The translations under genes were made by a program, and so were the position numbers. Shown here one piece after another: positions 34,881 through 42,034 of a DNA stretch of 64,000 nucleotides (positions are counted from its first letter, which is position 1; each line of letters begins with the position of its first letter). The notes under the pieces are model-generated. The model saw nothing but the letters and a program-made list of their open reading frames with translations, was not told the DNA's origin and searched no databases. The stretch is from G965229605 sp965229605 (GTDB taxonomy: Bacteria; Pseudomonadota; Alphaproteobacteria; CBDDJK01), in contig OZ245892.1 of NCBI GenBank assembly GCA_965229605.1, positions 1,426,001 to 1,490,000 of the forward strand, in the 5' to 3' direction.

Positions 34881-35786
34881 ATGGCTGCATCTTTCCCTCT
34901 TCGGGCTGAACATAACGCCCCTGAAATAACCAACGATCCTTTTATCGGGGTCGGGTTTAAACATATCCATTTCCCGGCCATTCAAGCACTAACCGCCAGC
35001 GAACGACAAAATCTGCCCGTTTCCTTTTTTGAAGTTCATGCCGAAACCTATTTTGCCGAAGGGGGGGCGCGTCACGCTGAACTTGCTGCACTGCGCCAGC
35101 ATTATCCGGTTTCCCTGCACGGAGTCGGGCTCTCTCTGGCTGGCCCGGATGACCTCAATCCTGCGCATATTGAACGCCTGAAAGCCCTGATTGACCGCTA
35201 CCAGCCTTTCCGAATTTCAGAACATCTCGCCTGGAGTCAGTTTGATGACACTTATTATAACGATCTTCTGCCTATCCCGTATAATCAGACGACGCTCGAT
35301 CTAGTCTGTCGCCATATTGATACCCTGCAAAACGCCCTGGGCCAGACCATCGCCGTTGAAAATCCATCAGGCTATATGCAGTTTCCTGAAACAACCATGA
35401 CCGAATCCCGCTTTCTGTCGGAAATGGTGGCGCGCACCGGCTGCGGGCTTTTGCTTGATCTGACCAACCTTTCTATTTCCGGGCAAAACCTTGGCTTTGA
35501 CAGCATCACCGCGCTTGCAGACTATCCCTTTCATGCGCTGCGGGAAATTCATCTGGCCGGAATTGAAACCCGTGACCAGATGTGGATTGACAGCCATGCC
35601 GCCCCGGTGGCCGATCCGGCCCTGACTCTTCTTGATGAATTATTTAGCCAAAATCTCGCCGATTTTTCATGTCCAATATTGATTGAATGGGACAATCACC
35701 TGCCCGACTGGTCGGTGTTTGTCGCTGATACCAAACGGGTTGCGGGCTTTATTTCGACTCCGAAAAAACAAGCCAAAAGGGCGTGA
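34881..35786 (+). CDS. bufB: DUF692 multinuclear non-heme iron oxidase (BufB-type RiPP maturase)
   Basis: A 301-residue TIM-barrel protein of the DUF692 (MNIO) family, whose studied members (MbnB, bufferin enzymes) oxidatively modify cysteines in ribosomally made peptides. Candidate iron ligands are seen in SEHLAW, VENPSGY, LLDLTNL, EIHLAG, DSHA and IEWDNH. It is followed at a 1-bp gap by its usual DUF2063 partner and then DoxX, the order of bufferin/gig loci. The usual DUF2282 precursor is not upstream here (a crotonase gene is); the only precursor in the window is at 51648-51938 on the other strand. The symbol follows the bufferin nomenclature and is by homology only. Confidence 0.88.
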   Translation: MAASFPLRAEHNAPEITNDPFIGVGFKHIHFPAIQALTASERQNLPVSFFEVHAETYFAEGGARHAELAALRQHYPVSLHGVGLSLAGPDDLNPAHIERLKALIDRYQPFRISEHLAWSQFDDTYYNDLLPIPYNQTTLDLVCRHIDTLQNALGQTIAVENPSGYMQFPETTMTESRFLSEMVARTGCGLLLDLTNLSISGQNLGFDSITALADYPFHALREIHLAGIETRDQMWIDSHAAPVADPALTLLDELFSQNLADFSCPILIEWDNHLPDWSVFVADTKRVAGFISTPKKQAKRA

Positions 35787-35787
35787 C

Positions 35788-36591
35788 ATGAAACAATATG
35801 ATCATGAACGCCCTTATGATCATAAGGAGTGGACTCGCCAATTTATCGCCGCCCTGCCAGCCAACAACCAAGACGATCAAGACCAGGAGAAACGAGCGGG
35901 CTTTGCCGTCTATCAGCATAATCACCTGCATGGCCTTTCGACCGCGCTGTCTGAACGCTTTCCGCTTTGTGTAAAGCTGGTCGGGCAGGATTGCTTTTTC
36001 GGGCTTTGCGCAGCCTATATCACAGCAGGAAATCTTCCCGGCGAGCCGTTTCTGGCAAGCTATGGCAAAAATTTCCCTGATTTCCTTGATCAAAGCCCGC
36101 TGCTTTCAGATTATCCCTGGCTTGGCGATGTTGCCCGGCTGGAATATGTGCAAGGGGAAGCCTATCACGCAAAGGATGCCCCCTTCTGGCACGATTTGCA
36201 GGCTTTGGCTTTATTGTCCGAAGAAGAACTGACCCGGCTCTATTTTACACCGCATCCAAGTTTGCGGCTGTTAAAGTCCCCCTGGCCGGTCTTTCAGATT
36301 TATCGCAGCCAGGTCAATGATACGCCGCTTCCGCCCCGTGCAAACTGGAACGCCGAATATGTCATTCTCTCGCGGCCCGAAAAGCGGGTTGAAATCATAC
36401 CAGTCTCCGCGCAGGTCTTTTCCTTTATTGACCATTTATATAACGGCGCAAGCCTTTCCGAGGCCCTGATTGATTCATTGGACGATCAATCAGGCGATAA
36501 TCAAATGGATGCATCAGAACTCCTCCATTTTTTACATGAAAATCCGATTATGACCTCTATCTATTTTCAAGAAGGAACAGAGAATGAATAA
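35788..36591 (+). CDS. bufC: DUF2063 family partner protein of the DUF692 oxidase (BufC-type)
   Basis: A 267-residue protein with the DUF2063 N-terminal domain: AGFAVYQHNHLHGLSTALSERFPLCVKLVGQDCFFGLCAAYI, and the PWLGDVARLEY motif. Family role: binds the precursor leader and presents it to the iron oxidase. ATG 35788 is chosen because it starts just after the DUF692 stop; the upstream in-frame start at 35683 lies entirely within that gene. The C-terminal half (about 180-260) carries the second domain seen in bufferin-type partners. It overlaps the DoxX gene by 8 bases. Confidence 0.87.
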   Translation: MKQYDHERPYDHKEWTRQFIAALPANNQDDQDQEKRAGFAVYQHNHLHGLSTALSERFPLCVKLVGQDCFFGLCAAYITAGNLPGEPFLASYGKNFPDFLDQSPLLSDYPWLGDVARLEYVQGEAYHAKDAPFWHDLQALALLSEEELTRLYFTPHPSLRLLKSPWPVFQIYRSQVNDTPLPPRANWNAEYVILSRPEKRVEIIPVSAQVFSFIDHLYNGASLSEALIDSLDDQSGDNQMDASELLHFLHENPIMTSIYFQEGTENE

Positions 36592-37042
36592 ATTGATCAA
36601 AATGGCAAACCAGCTCTATTATGGCGGGCAGCTGATCCCGCTTTCGATTATTTTGCTTTTGGCCCGTGTTGCGCCAGCAGGCGTCTTTTGGCGGTCCGGC
36701 CAGACAAAAGTTGATGGATTCCAGATCCGTGAAGAGACCTTTGTTCTTTTTGAATATGAATATGACCTGCCGCTGATCCCGCATGAATTTGCGGCTTATG
36801 CTGCAACCATCGCTGAACATGTTTTTCCGATCCTGCTGTTTATCGGGCTGTTTGGTCGCTTTTCTGCGCTGGCCCTTTTGATGATGACTCTGGTGATTCA
36901 GATTTTTGTCTATCCGTTCGCCTGGCCAACCCACGGAGTCTGGGCCGTATGCTTTCTGGTGACCTGGAAATATGGGCCCGGGGCATTTTCAGCCGATGCA
37001 CTACTGGAGAGATTTATTCCCGAAAAACTTCGGTTGAAATAG
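36584..37042 (+). CDS. DoxX family membrane protein (bufferin-locus type)
   Basis: A 152-residue inner-membrane protein with about four predicted helices. The family blocks LARVAPAGVFWRSGQTKVDGF, AAYAATIAEHVFPILLFIGLFGRFSALALLMMTLVIQIFVYP are present. DoxX proteins of this subtype occur beside DUF692/DUF2063 pairs and have been suggested to take part in peptide maturation or export, without a proven role. The ATG overlaps the end of the DUF2063 gene, so the three genes form one unit. It converges on hldE with a 4-bp gap. Confidence 0.85.
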   Translation: MNKLIKMANQLYYGGQLIPLSIILLLARVAPAGVFWRSGQTKVDGFQIREETFVLFEYEYDLPLIPHEFAAYAATIAEHVFPILLFIGLFGRFSALALLMMTLVIQIFVYPFAWPTHGVWAVCFLVTWKYGPGAFSADALLERFIPEKLRLK

Positions 37043-37046
37043 ATTC

Positions 37047-38570
37047 TTATTCGGCTGGTTGCGCCTTGCGCACAAGGTTACTGGTCGAATGGCCGGTCAA
37101 TAACGGGGCGCGGCGCACCTCCCCACCCCAGCTTTCGACTTCGGTTTTGCCAATAATTTCGTCCTGGCTATAGTCTGCCCCTTTGGTCAGGCAGTCAGGG
37201 CGCAGCGCATTGATCAGATCAAGCGGCGTATCGGTGCCAAATACCGTCACCATATCAACATCTTCAAGGGCTGCCAGCACCACGGCACGGTTATCGGCAT
37301 TTTGAACCGGGCGGGTGGGGCCTTTTAAACGCTGCACAGAATCATCGCTATTGATGGCGACAATCAAGCGGTCACAGCCGGTTTTTGCAGCTTTGATCAG
37401 CGAAATATGCCCGGGGTGCAAAAGATCAAAGCAGCCGTTGGTAAAACCAACCCGCAAACCTTGTGACCGCCAGAGCTTGCTTTGTATTTCGGCTTGTGGC
37501 TGGCTGGCGATTTTATCCTGCTGATCAAGCAAGCGTCCGGCGGTTGCGGCATTCAATATTTCTTCCAGATCGGCGGTGGCGGTGCCGGGTTTCGCCACAA
37601 CCACCCCGGCGGCCAGATTGGCAAAACGGACGGCTGCATTTAATGTCATGCCAACGCCAAGTCCGGCGGCCAGGCTGGCAACAACCGTATCCCCGGCCCC
37701 GGCAACATCATAGACTTCCTGGGCATGGGCCGGAATGGTGACAATGCCCTGCGCTTTTGAATCGGGGTTGGCAAGCACCAGGCTCATGCCTTCTTCGGAG
37801 CGGGTGATAATCAGTCCGTGGGCTTTGCAGGTGGAAAGCATCTTGCGGGCGGCCTTTTCAATGTCGGCATCAGTCCGGCAGTCAAGGCCAGAGGCAAGGG
37901 AGAGTTCATGGCGGTTGGGGGTGATATAATCGGCCCCGGCATAACGCGCCCAGTCGGTTCCTTTTGGATCAACGATGGTGACGACGCCGCGCTTGCGGGC
38001 GATGGATAAAACCGTTTTCAGCACTTTCGGGCCCAGGCAGGACTTTCCATAATCGGACAGCGCAATCGCAACTATCGGGGGTTTTGAGGTATCATCAAGC
38101 GCAGATTGAATGCGGCGAATAATTTCTGCTTCAAGGGTAGGGGAAAGGTCGGGGTTGGCTTCGATATCGCAGCGCATCATCTGCTGGCGATGGGCGATAT
38201 AGCGTATTTTTTCAATGGTTGGGCGGTCCGGGTCCTGCACGAGATCAAGTGTCACAGGTTCTGATATATCCTGTGTTGAGGTTTCGGGAAGGTCTGCCAA
38301 ACATTCGGATAGACGTGTAGCTGCCGGGTCCTGACCGGTTATGCCGATTAAATGTGCGCTGACTCCGATGGCAGCCAGATTGCGGCTGACATTCCCGGCC
38401 CCGCCTGGCGAGACGGCTTCGTGGGTATATTTGAAAACAGGGATCGGGCCTTCGGGTGAAATCCGTTCAACTGTGCCATAGATATAGCGATCCAGCATGG
38501 TGTCGCCGATCACCAGCACCCGTGCCCCGGCGAGGCGTGGGATTTTGGACAGAAAATCAGTTGAAGACAT
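37047..38570 (-). CDS. hldE: Bifunctional heptose 7-phosphate kinase / heptose 1-phosphate adenylyltransferase
   Basis: Makes ADP-heptose for the lipopolysaccharide core. The kinase domain (residues 1-325) has PfkB motifs: GDTMLDRY near the start and the ATP-site DVAGAGDTVVASLAAGLG. The nucleotidyltransferase domain (from about 365) has the GFTNGCFDLLHPGHISLI signature. ATG 38570 gives 507 residues and starts MSSTDFLSKI; a TTG at 38591 is the alternative. The start lies inside the 3' end of gluQRS (14-base overlap). Confidence 0.94.
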   Translation of the reverse strand: MSSTDFLSKIPRLAGARVLVIGDTMLDRYIYGTVERISPEGPIPVFKYTHEAVSPGGAGNVSRNLAAIGVSAHLIGITGQDPAATRLSECLADLPETSTQDISEPVTLDLVQDPDRPTIEKIRYIAHRQQMMRCDIEANPDLSPTLEAEIIRRIQSALDDTSKPPIVAIALSDYGKSCLGPKVLKTVLSIARKRGVVTIVDPKGTDWARYAGADYITPNRHELSLASGLDCRTDADIEKAARKMLSTCKAHGLIITRSEEGMSLVLANPDSKAQGIVTIPAHAQEVYDVAGAGDTVVASLAAGLGVGMTLNAAVRFANLAAGVVVAKPGTATADLEEILNAATAGRLLDQQDKIASQPQAEIQSKLWRSQGLRVGFTNGCFDLLHPGHISLIKAAKTGCDRLIVAINSDDSVQRLKGPTRPVQNADNRAVVLAALEDVDMVTVFGTDTPLDLINALRPDCLTKGADYSQDEIIGKTEVESWGGEVRRAPLLTGHSTSNLVRKAQPAE

Positions 38571-39441
38571 CTGCAAGCTCTTTTTGGGCAAATTCTTTGA
38601 GGATATCAGAGGCGGTTAAGCCTGATTCGCGCATTGTTGCCAGCGATAAGGAGTCGGCACGTTTTGCCAACCGTTGTCCTTTTTCATCAAGGATTAAAGG
38701 GTGGTGCTGATATTTTGGCACCGGGAGGTCCAGCAAAGCCTGGAGGAGTCGGTGAATTTGTGTTGCGGGTTTAAGGTCGATGCCGCGGGTGACAAGGTCA
38801 ATCCCCTGTGCGGCATCATCGACCACGACGCTGAGATGATAGCTGGTCGGGCAATCGCGGCGGGCGAGAATAATATCGCCAAAAGCCGCCGGGTTTGCGG
38901 TGAGTGTTTCGCCATCGCAGATAAATTCCAGGGGTTGGTGCACAAATTCAAGGGCGCGTTCGCTATCAAGGCGCAGAGCATAGGGTTTGCCTTCTTGCAT
39001 AGAATCTTTCACCTGTTCAGGGTCAAGCCGACGGCAGGTGCCGGGATAGACCGGATCAATCAATGGGGTCTGCTGTTCGTGCGGGGCGGTGGTGGCGGCG
39101 GCTATTTCGGCGGCAATTTGCCGTCTGGTGCAGAAACACGGGTAGAGCAGGCCCCTGTCCGCCATTTGATCGAGGGCGGCTTGATAATCGGCGAAATGAT
39201 CGGACTGATGGCGCACGGGTTCGGACCATTTAAACCCAAGCCAGGCGAGATCATCAAGAATGGACTGGACAAAGAGAGGACGGCAGCGCGAGCGGTCGAT
39301 GTCTTCGATACGGAGGATAAAATCGCCGTGATCGCGCCCTTCCCCGGCACTTTGATAGGCAAACCAGGCACTGAATGCATGGCCTTTGTGCAGATGTCCG
39401 GTCGGGCTGGGCGCAAAGCGGGTTCGCGGCATGAATATCAC
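38557..39441 (-). CDS. gluQRS: Glutamyl-Q tRNA(Asp) synthetase
   Basis: Attaches glutamate to the queuosine base of tRNA-Asp, not to the 3' end. The 294-residue protein lacks the anticodon-binding domain of GluRS. The HIGH motif is TGHLHKGHA and the KMSKS-like motif is GQRLAKR, the degenerate form usual in this family. Zinc-site cysteines lie in CFCTRRQ and PGTCRRL. ATG 39441 gives MIFMPRTRFAPSPTG; the internal ATG 39432 also fits. It is a single base after the hisA stop, so the two are coupled. Confidence 0.93.
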   Translation of the reverse strand: MIFMPRTRFAPSPTGHLHKGHAFSAWFAYQSAGEGRDHGDFILRIEDIDRSRCRPLFVQSILDDLAWLGFKWSEPVRHQSDHFADYQAALDQMADRGLLYPCFCTRRQIAAEIAAATTAPHEQQTPLIDPVYPGTCRRLDPEQVKDSMQEGKPYALRLDSERALEFVHQPLEFICDGETLTANPAAFGDIILARRDCPTSYHLSVVVDDAAQGIDLVTRGIDLKPATQIHRLLQALLDLPVPKYQHHPLILDEKGQRLAKRADSLSLATMRESGLTASDILKEFAQKELADVFN

Positions 39442-39442
39442 A

Positions 39443-40171
39443 TCACCGTGAGAGTGTTTTCAAGGCCTCGGCAAGGTCGATCTGCCCGTTATAGAGCGAA
39501 CGGCCAAGGATGGCCCCGGCGACAGATTTTGTTTGCGCCAGTGCTTTGAGATTATCGAGATCAGATATGCCGCCACTGGCAATAACCGGCAGGTTTTGGG
39601 CCTGAGCCAGCGCGGCGGTTGCCTGAATATTATTACCAGAACCGGTGCCATCGCGGCCAATATCGGTATAGATCAGGCACGGGCCCTGTTCCCCCAGACC
39701 AGAAAACCGTTCGGCCACCTGTAGCGGCGTCCAGTCGGTCAGCTGCGCCCAGCCGCGTATGGCAATCCGGTTATCGCGGGCATCGAGGCCAATAGCGACT
39801 TGTCCCGGAAACACTGTGCAGCATTCAAGCGCAAAATCCATATTTTCAATCGCGGCAGTGCCAAGCACAATGCGGGAGACTCCGCGCTCGATCCATTGTT
39901 TTGCGCTTGCAAGGTCGCGAATACCGCCGCCGATCTGGACCGGAATTTTGACGTGTGACAGAATATCTTCAATCGCGGTGCGGTTGGCAGAATGACCGGC
40001 AAAGGCACCGTCCAGATCAACCACATGCAGAAATTCGGCCCCCAAGGCTTGAAATTGCAGGGCCTGATCAAGCGGGCTGCGGTTATAGACGGTGGCCTTG
40101 TCCATATCGCCTTGATAGAGGCGCACACATTCACCGGCTTTTAAATCAATCGCGGGATAGAGAATCATCAA
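39443..40171 (-). CDS. hisA: Phosphoribosylformimino-AICAR ribotide isomerase
   Basis: Histidine biosynthesis step converting ProFAR to PRFAR. The 242-residue half-barrel shows YPAIDLKAGECVRLYQGD at the start with the catalytic Asp, the first phosphate site QIGGGIRD, the second Asp in IYTDIGRDGTGSG, and IASGGISDLDNL. It lies 25 bp after hisH. Its usual follower hisF is missing; gluQRS comes next. Confidence 0.95.
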   Translation of the reverse strand: MMILYPAIDLKAGECVRLYQGDMDKATVYNRSPLDQALQFQALGAEFLHVVDLDGAFAGHSANRTAIEDILSHVKIPVQIGGGIRDLASAKQWIERGVSRIVLGTAAIENMDFALECCTVFPGQVAIGLDARDNRIAIRGWAQLTDWTPLQVAERFSGLGEQGPCLIYTDIGRDGTGSGNNIQATAALAQAQNLPVIASGGISDLDNLKALAQTKSVAGAILGRSLYNGQIDLAEALKTLSR

Positions 40172-40196
40172 ATTCTTTCAATAATTGCCCGGTAAA

Positions 40197-40844
40197 TCAG
40201 GGAGTCCAGAGCAAGAAATTTTCTAAAAAGCGCAAGCCCTGTGCCTGGCTTTTTTCCGGGTGAAACTGGGTGCCTGCGATATTATCGCGCAAGACGGCGG
40301 CAGTGATCGGGCCGCCATAATCGGCGGTTGCCAGCACGTCGGTGGCATGGGCCGGGTTGAGAACATAGCTATGGACGAAATACATCCAGGGGTTGGGATC
40401 AAGGCCCGTGAAGAGTTTATGGTCGCGGGTTGGCGAGACCGGCCGCCAGCCCATATTCGGGATTTTAAGCCGCCCGGAGGCAGCTTTTTGATCAATAGAA
40501 AGCCGGGTCACGGTTCCCCCCAGCCAGTCCAGCCCTTCATGGGTGCCGTGTTCGATACCGGTTTTGGCAAGCAGCTGCATCCCGACACAAATCCCCAGAA
40601 ACGGGCGCCTATGGGATAAAACCGTGCCGCGCAAAGCCTCCATCATGCCGGGAATAGCCACCAGGTTTTTATGACAATCAGCAAAAGCCCCAACGCCGGG
40701 CAGGACAATGCGGTCAGCTTTGGCGACATCGTCTGAATGGCTGGATATGGTGATGTCAATCGAGGCCGGGGCGGCTTTTTCCAGGGCCTTGGCGACCGAG
40801 CGCAAATTCCCGGACCCGTAATCAATCACCACGCAGCGTTGCAT
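40197..40844 (-). CDS. hisH: Imidazole glycerol phosphate synthase, glutaminase subunit
   Basis: Supplies ammonia to HisF. The 215-residue class I glutaminase has its nucleophile in GICVGMQLL, and GTQFHPEKSQ with the catalytic His-Glu pair near the C terminus. Its partner hisF is not in this window, so it must lie elsewhere. The gene starts 4 bp after hisB. Confidence 0.95.
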   Translation of the reverse strand: MQRCVVIDYGSGNLRSVAKALEKAAPASIDITISSHSDDVAKADRIVLPGVGAFADCHKNLVAIPGMMEALRGTVLSHRRPFLGICVGMQLLAKTGIEHGTHEGLDWLGGTVTRLSIDQKAASGRLKIPNMGWRPVSPTRDHKLFTGLDPNPWMYFVHSYVLNPAHATDVLATADYGGPITAAVLRDNIAGTQFHPEKSQAQGLRFLENFLLWTP

Positions 40845-40848
40845 GGTT

Positions 40849-41451
40849 TTATTTCCGGATATTCAAGCTGCCCTTGGTTGACGGGGCAACACCCGCTTGC
40901 AGAGGATCAATGGCAACCGCCATTTTAAGGGCGCGGGCCAGCGCTTTAAAGCCGCTTTCAGCAATATGGTGGGCATTTTGTCCATAGAGGGTTTCGATAT
41001 GGACATTGGCCCCCAGAGCCTGAGACAGGGCTTGATAGAATTCTTTGAATAATTCTGTATCAAAGTCGCCAATTTTTGCGGTTGGGAAGGTGACCTTCCA
41101 GACCAGGTAAGGCCGCCCGGATAGATCAATCGCGGCGCGGGTCAAGGAATCATCCATGGGCGTATAGGCATGGCCGAAGCGGGTAATGGCGGCGCGGTCG
41201 CCAAGGGCCTGGTTGAGGGCATCGCCAATCGTATAGCCGCAGTCTTCAACGGTATGATGGCTATCAATATGCAAGTCGCCTTTGGCTTTGAGGGTGATAT
41301 CAATCAGGCTATGGCGCGAGAGCTGGCAGAGCATATGGTCAAAAAAGCCGATGCCTGTGTCAATATCATAGACCCCGCGCCCGTCGAGGTTGACCTGCGC
41401 TGTGATATCGGTTTCAAGGGTTTTGCGGACGCTTTTGGCCTGTCGTTGCAC
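40849..41451 (-). CDS. hisB: Imidazoleglycerol-phosphate dehydratase
   Basis: Dehydrates imidazole glycerol phosphate in histidine biosynthesis. A monofunctional 200-residue enzyme. Both metal-binding repeats are visible: FFDHMLCQLSRHS with DLHIDSHHTVEDCG, and the second half YGQNAHHIAESGFKALARAL. The start lies 19 bp downstream of the infA stop. Confidence 0.96.
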   Translation of the reverse strand: MQRQAKSVRKTLETDITAQVNLDGRGVYDIDTGIGFFDHMLCQLSRHSLIDITLKAKGDLHIDSHHTVEDCGYTIGDALNQALGDRAAITRFGHAYTPMDDSLTRAAIDLSGRPYLVWKVTFPTAKIGDFDTELFKEFYQALSQALGANVHIETLYGQNAHHIAESGFKALARALKMAVAIDPLQAGVAPSTKGSLNIRK

Positions 41452-41470
41452 GATGAATCTGCCTTATGGC

Positions 41471-41689
41471 TTATTTATGTCTGAAAGTGATGCGCCCTTT
41501 GGTGAGGTCATACGGCGTCATTTCAACATTGACCATATCGCCGACCATGACCCGAATACGGAATTTGCGCATTTTACCGGCGGTATGGGCAATAATTTCG
41601 TGATCATTTTCCAGCTTGACCCGAAACATCGCGTTGGGGAGCTTTTCGGTTACGACGCCTGGAATTGTAATCAAATCTTCTTTGGTCAT
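41471..41689 (-). CDS. infA: Translation initiation factor IF-1
   Basis: A 72-residue OB-fold protein that binds the 30S A site. The whole sequence is recognisable: MTKEDLITIPGVVTEKLPNA at the start, IIAHTAGKMRKFRIRVMVGD in the middle, and DLTKGRITFRHK at the end. It lies upstream of the his genes on the same strand; the two are close enough to share a transcript. Confidence 0.97.
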   Translation of the reverse strand: MTKEDLITIPGVVTEKLPNAMFRVKLENDHEIIAHTAGKMRKFRIRVMVGDMVNVEMTPYDLTKGRITFRHK

Positions 41690-41787
41690 GAGCCTCTTTT
41701 GACGTGATCTGTTTAAAGGAACGGCGGCAAGGCACCTTATGCGCGTTTACGCCGGAATTGGCAAGCCCACAAAGAAAAGATAAGTGC

Positions 41788-41826
41788 GTTGAAAAGTCCC
41801 TCGCTGCGCTCAGTATACTTTTCAAC
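41788..41826. other. Inverted repeat in the flgE-infA gap
   Basis: GTTGAAAAGT (41788-41797) pairs perfectly with ACTTTTCAAC (41817-41826) across a 19-base spacer. It is about 100-140 bp upstream of infA. It could be a terminator remnant, a regulatory hairpin or a small RNA element. Together with the next hairpin and the flgE terminator it fills the 345-bp space 41690-42034, which holds no gene I can support. Confidence 0.5.
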
Positions 41827-41843
41827 GGATGACTTATAAGGAA

Positions 41844-41879
41844 AAATTTTAGCTTGAAGCGGTTCTACGCTAAAATTTC
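41844..41879 (-). other. Second inverted repeat in the flgE-infA gap, terminator-like on the minus strand
   Basis: AAATTTTAGC and GCTAAAATTT form a 10-bp stem with a 15-base loop. Read on the minus strand the 3' arm runs into a T-rich stretch, so it could act as a second terminator after flgE or a stabilising hairpin ahead of infA. Confidence 0.45.
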
Positions 41880-41935
41880 AGGCACTCAGTTTTTAAGGCT
41901 TTAAAGTCTTGAGAGATAAATAAGGGCCAAAAGGT

Positions 41936-41963
41936 AAGGGCATGTGCGGTTGCACATGCCCTT
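41936..41963 (-). terminator. Terminator of the fliK-flgD-flgE operon
   Basis: A perfect 12-bp stem (AAGGGCATGTGC with GCACATGCCCTT) and a 4-base loop lie about 70 bases after the flgE stop. On the minus strand a TTTT run follows shortly after the stem. Confidence 0.75.
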
Positions 41964-42034
41964 GCTTGGTAAAGAGGGGATAAAAAGGCGATCCAGTCTG
42001 TAATCAGCCAGAGGGGCCGTTTATTTAGCCAGGC

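Noticed and set aside
35683..35787. Upstream in-frame start for the DUF2063 gene
   Set aside because: The extra 35 residues lie in the DUF692 gene and do not resemble the family; ATG 35788 directly follows the DUF692 stop.
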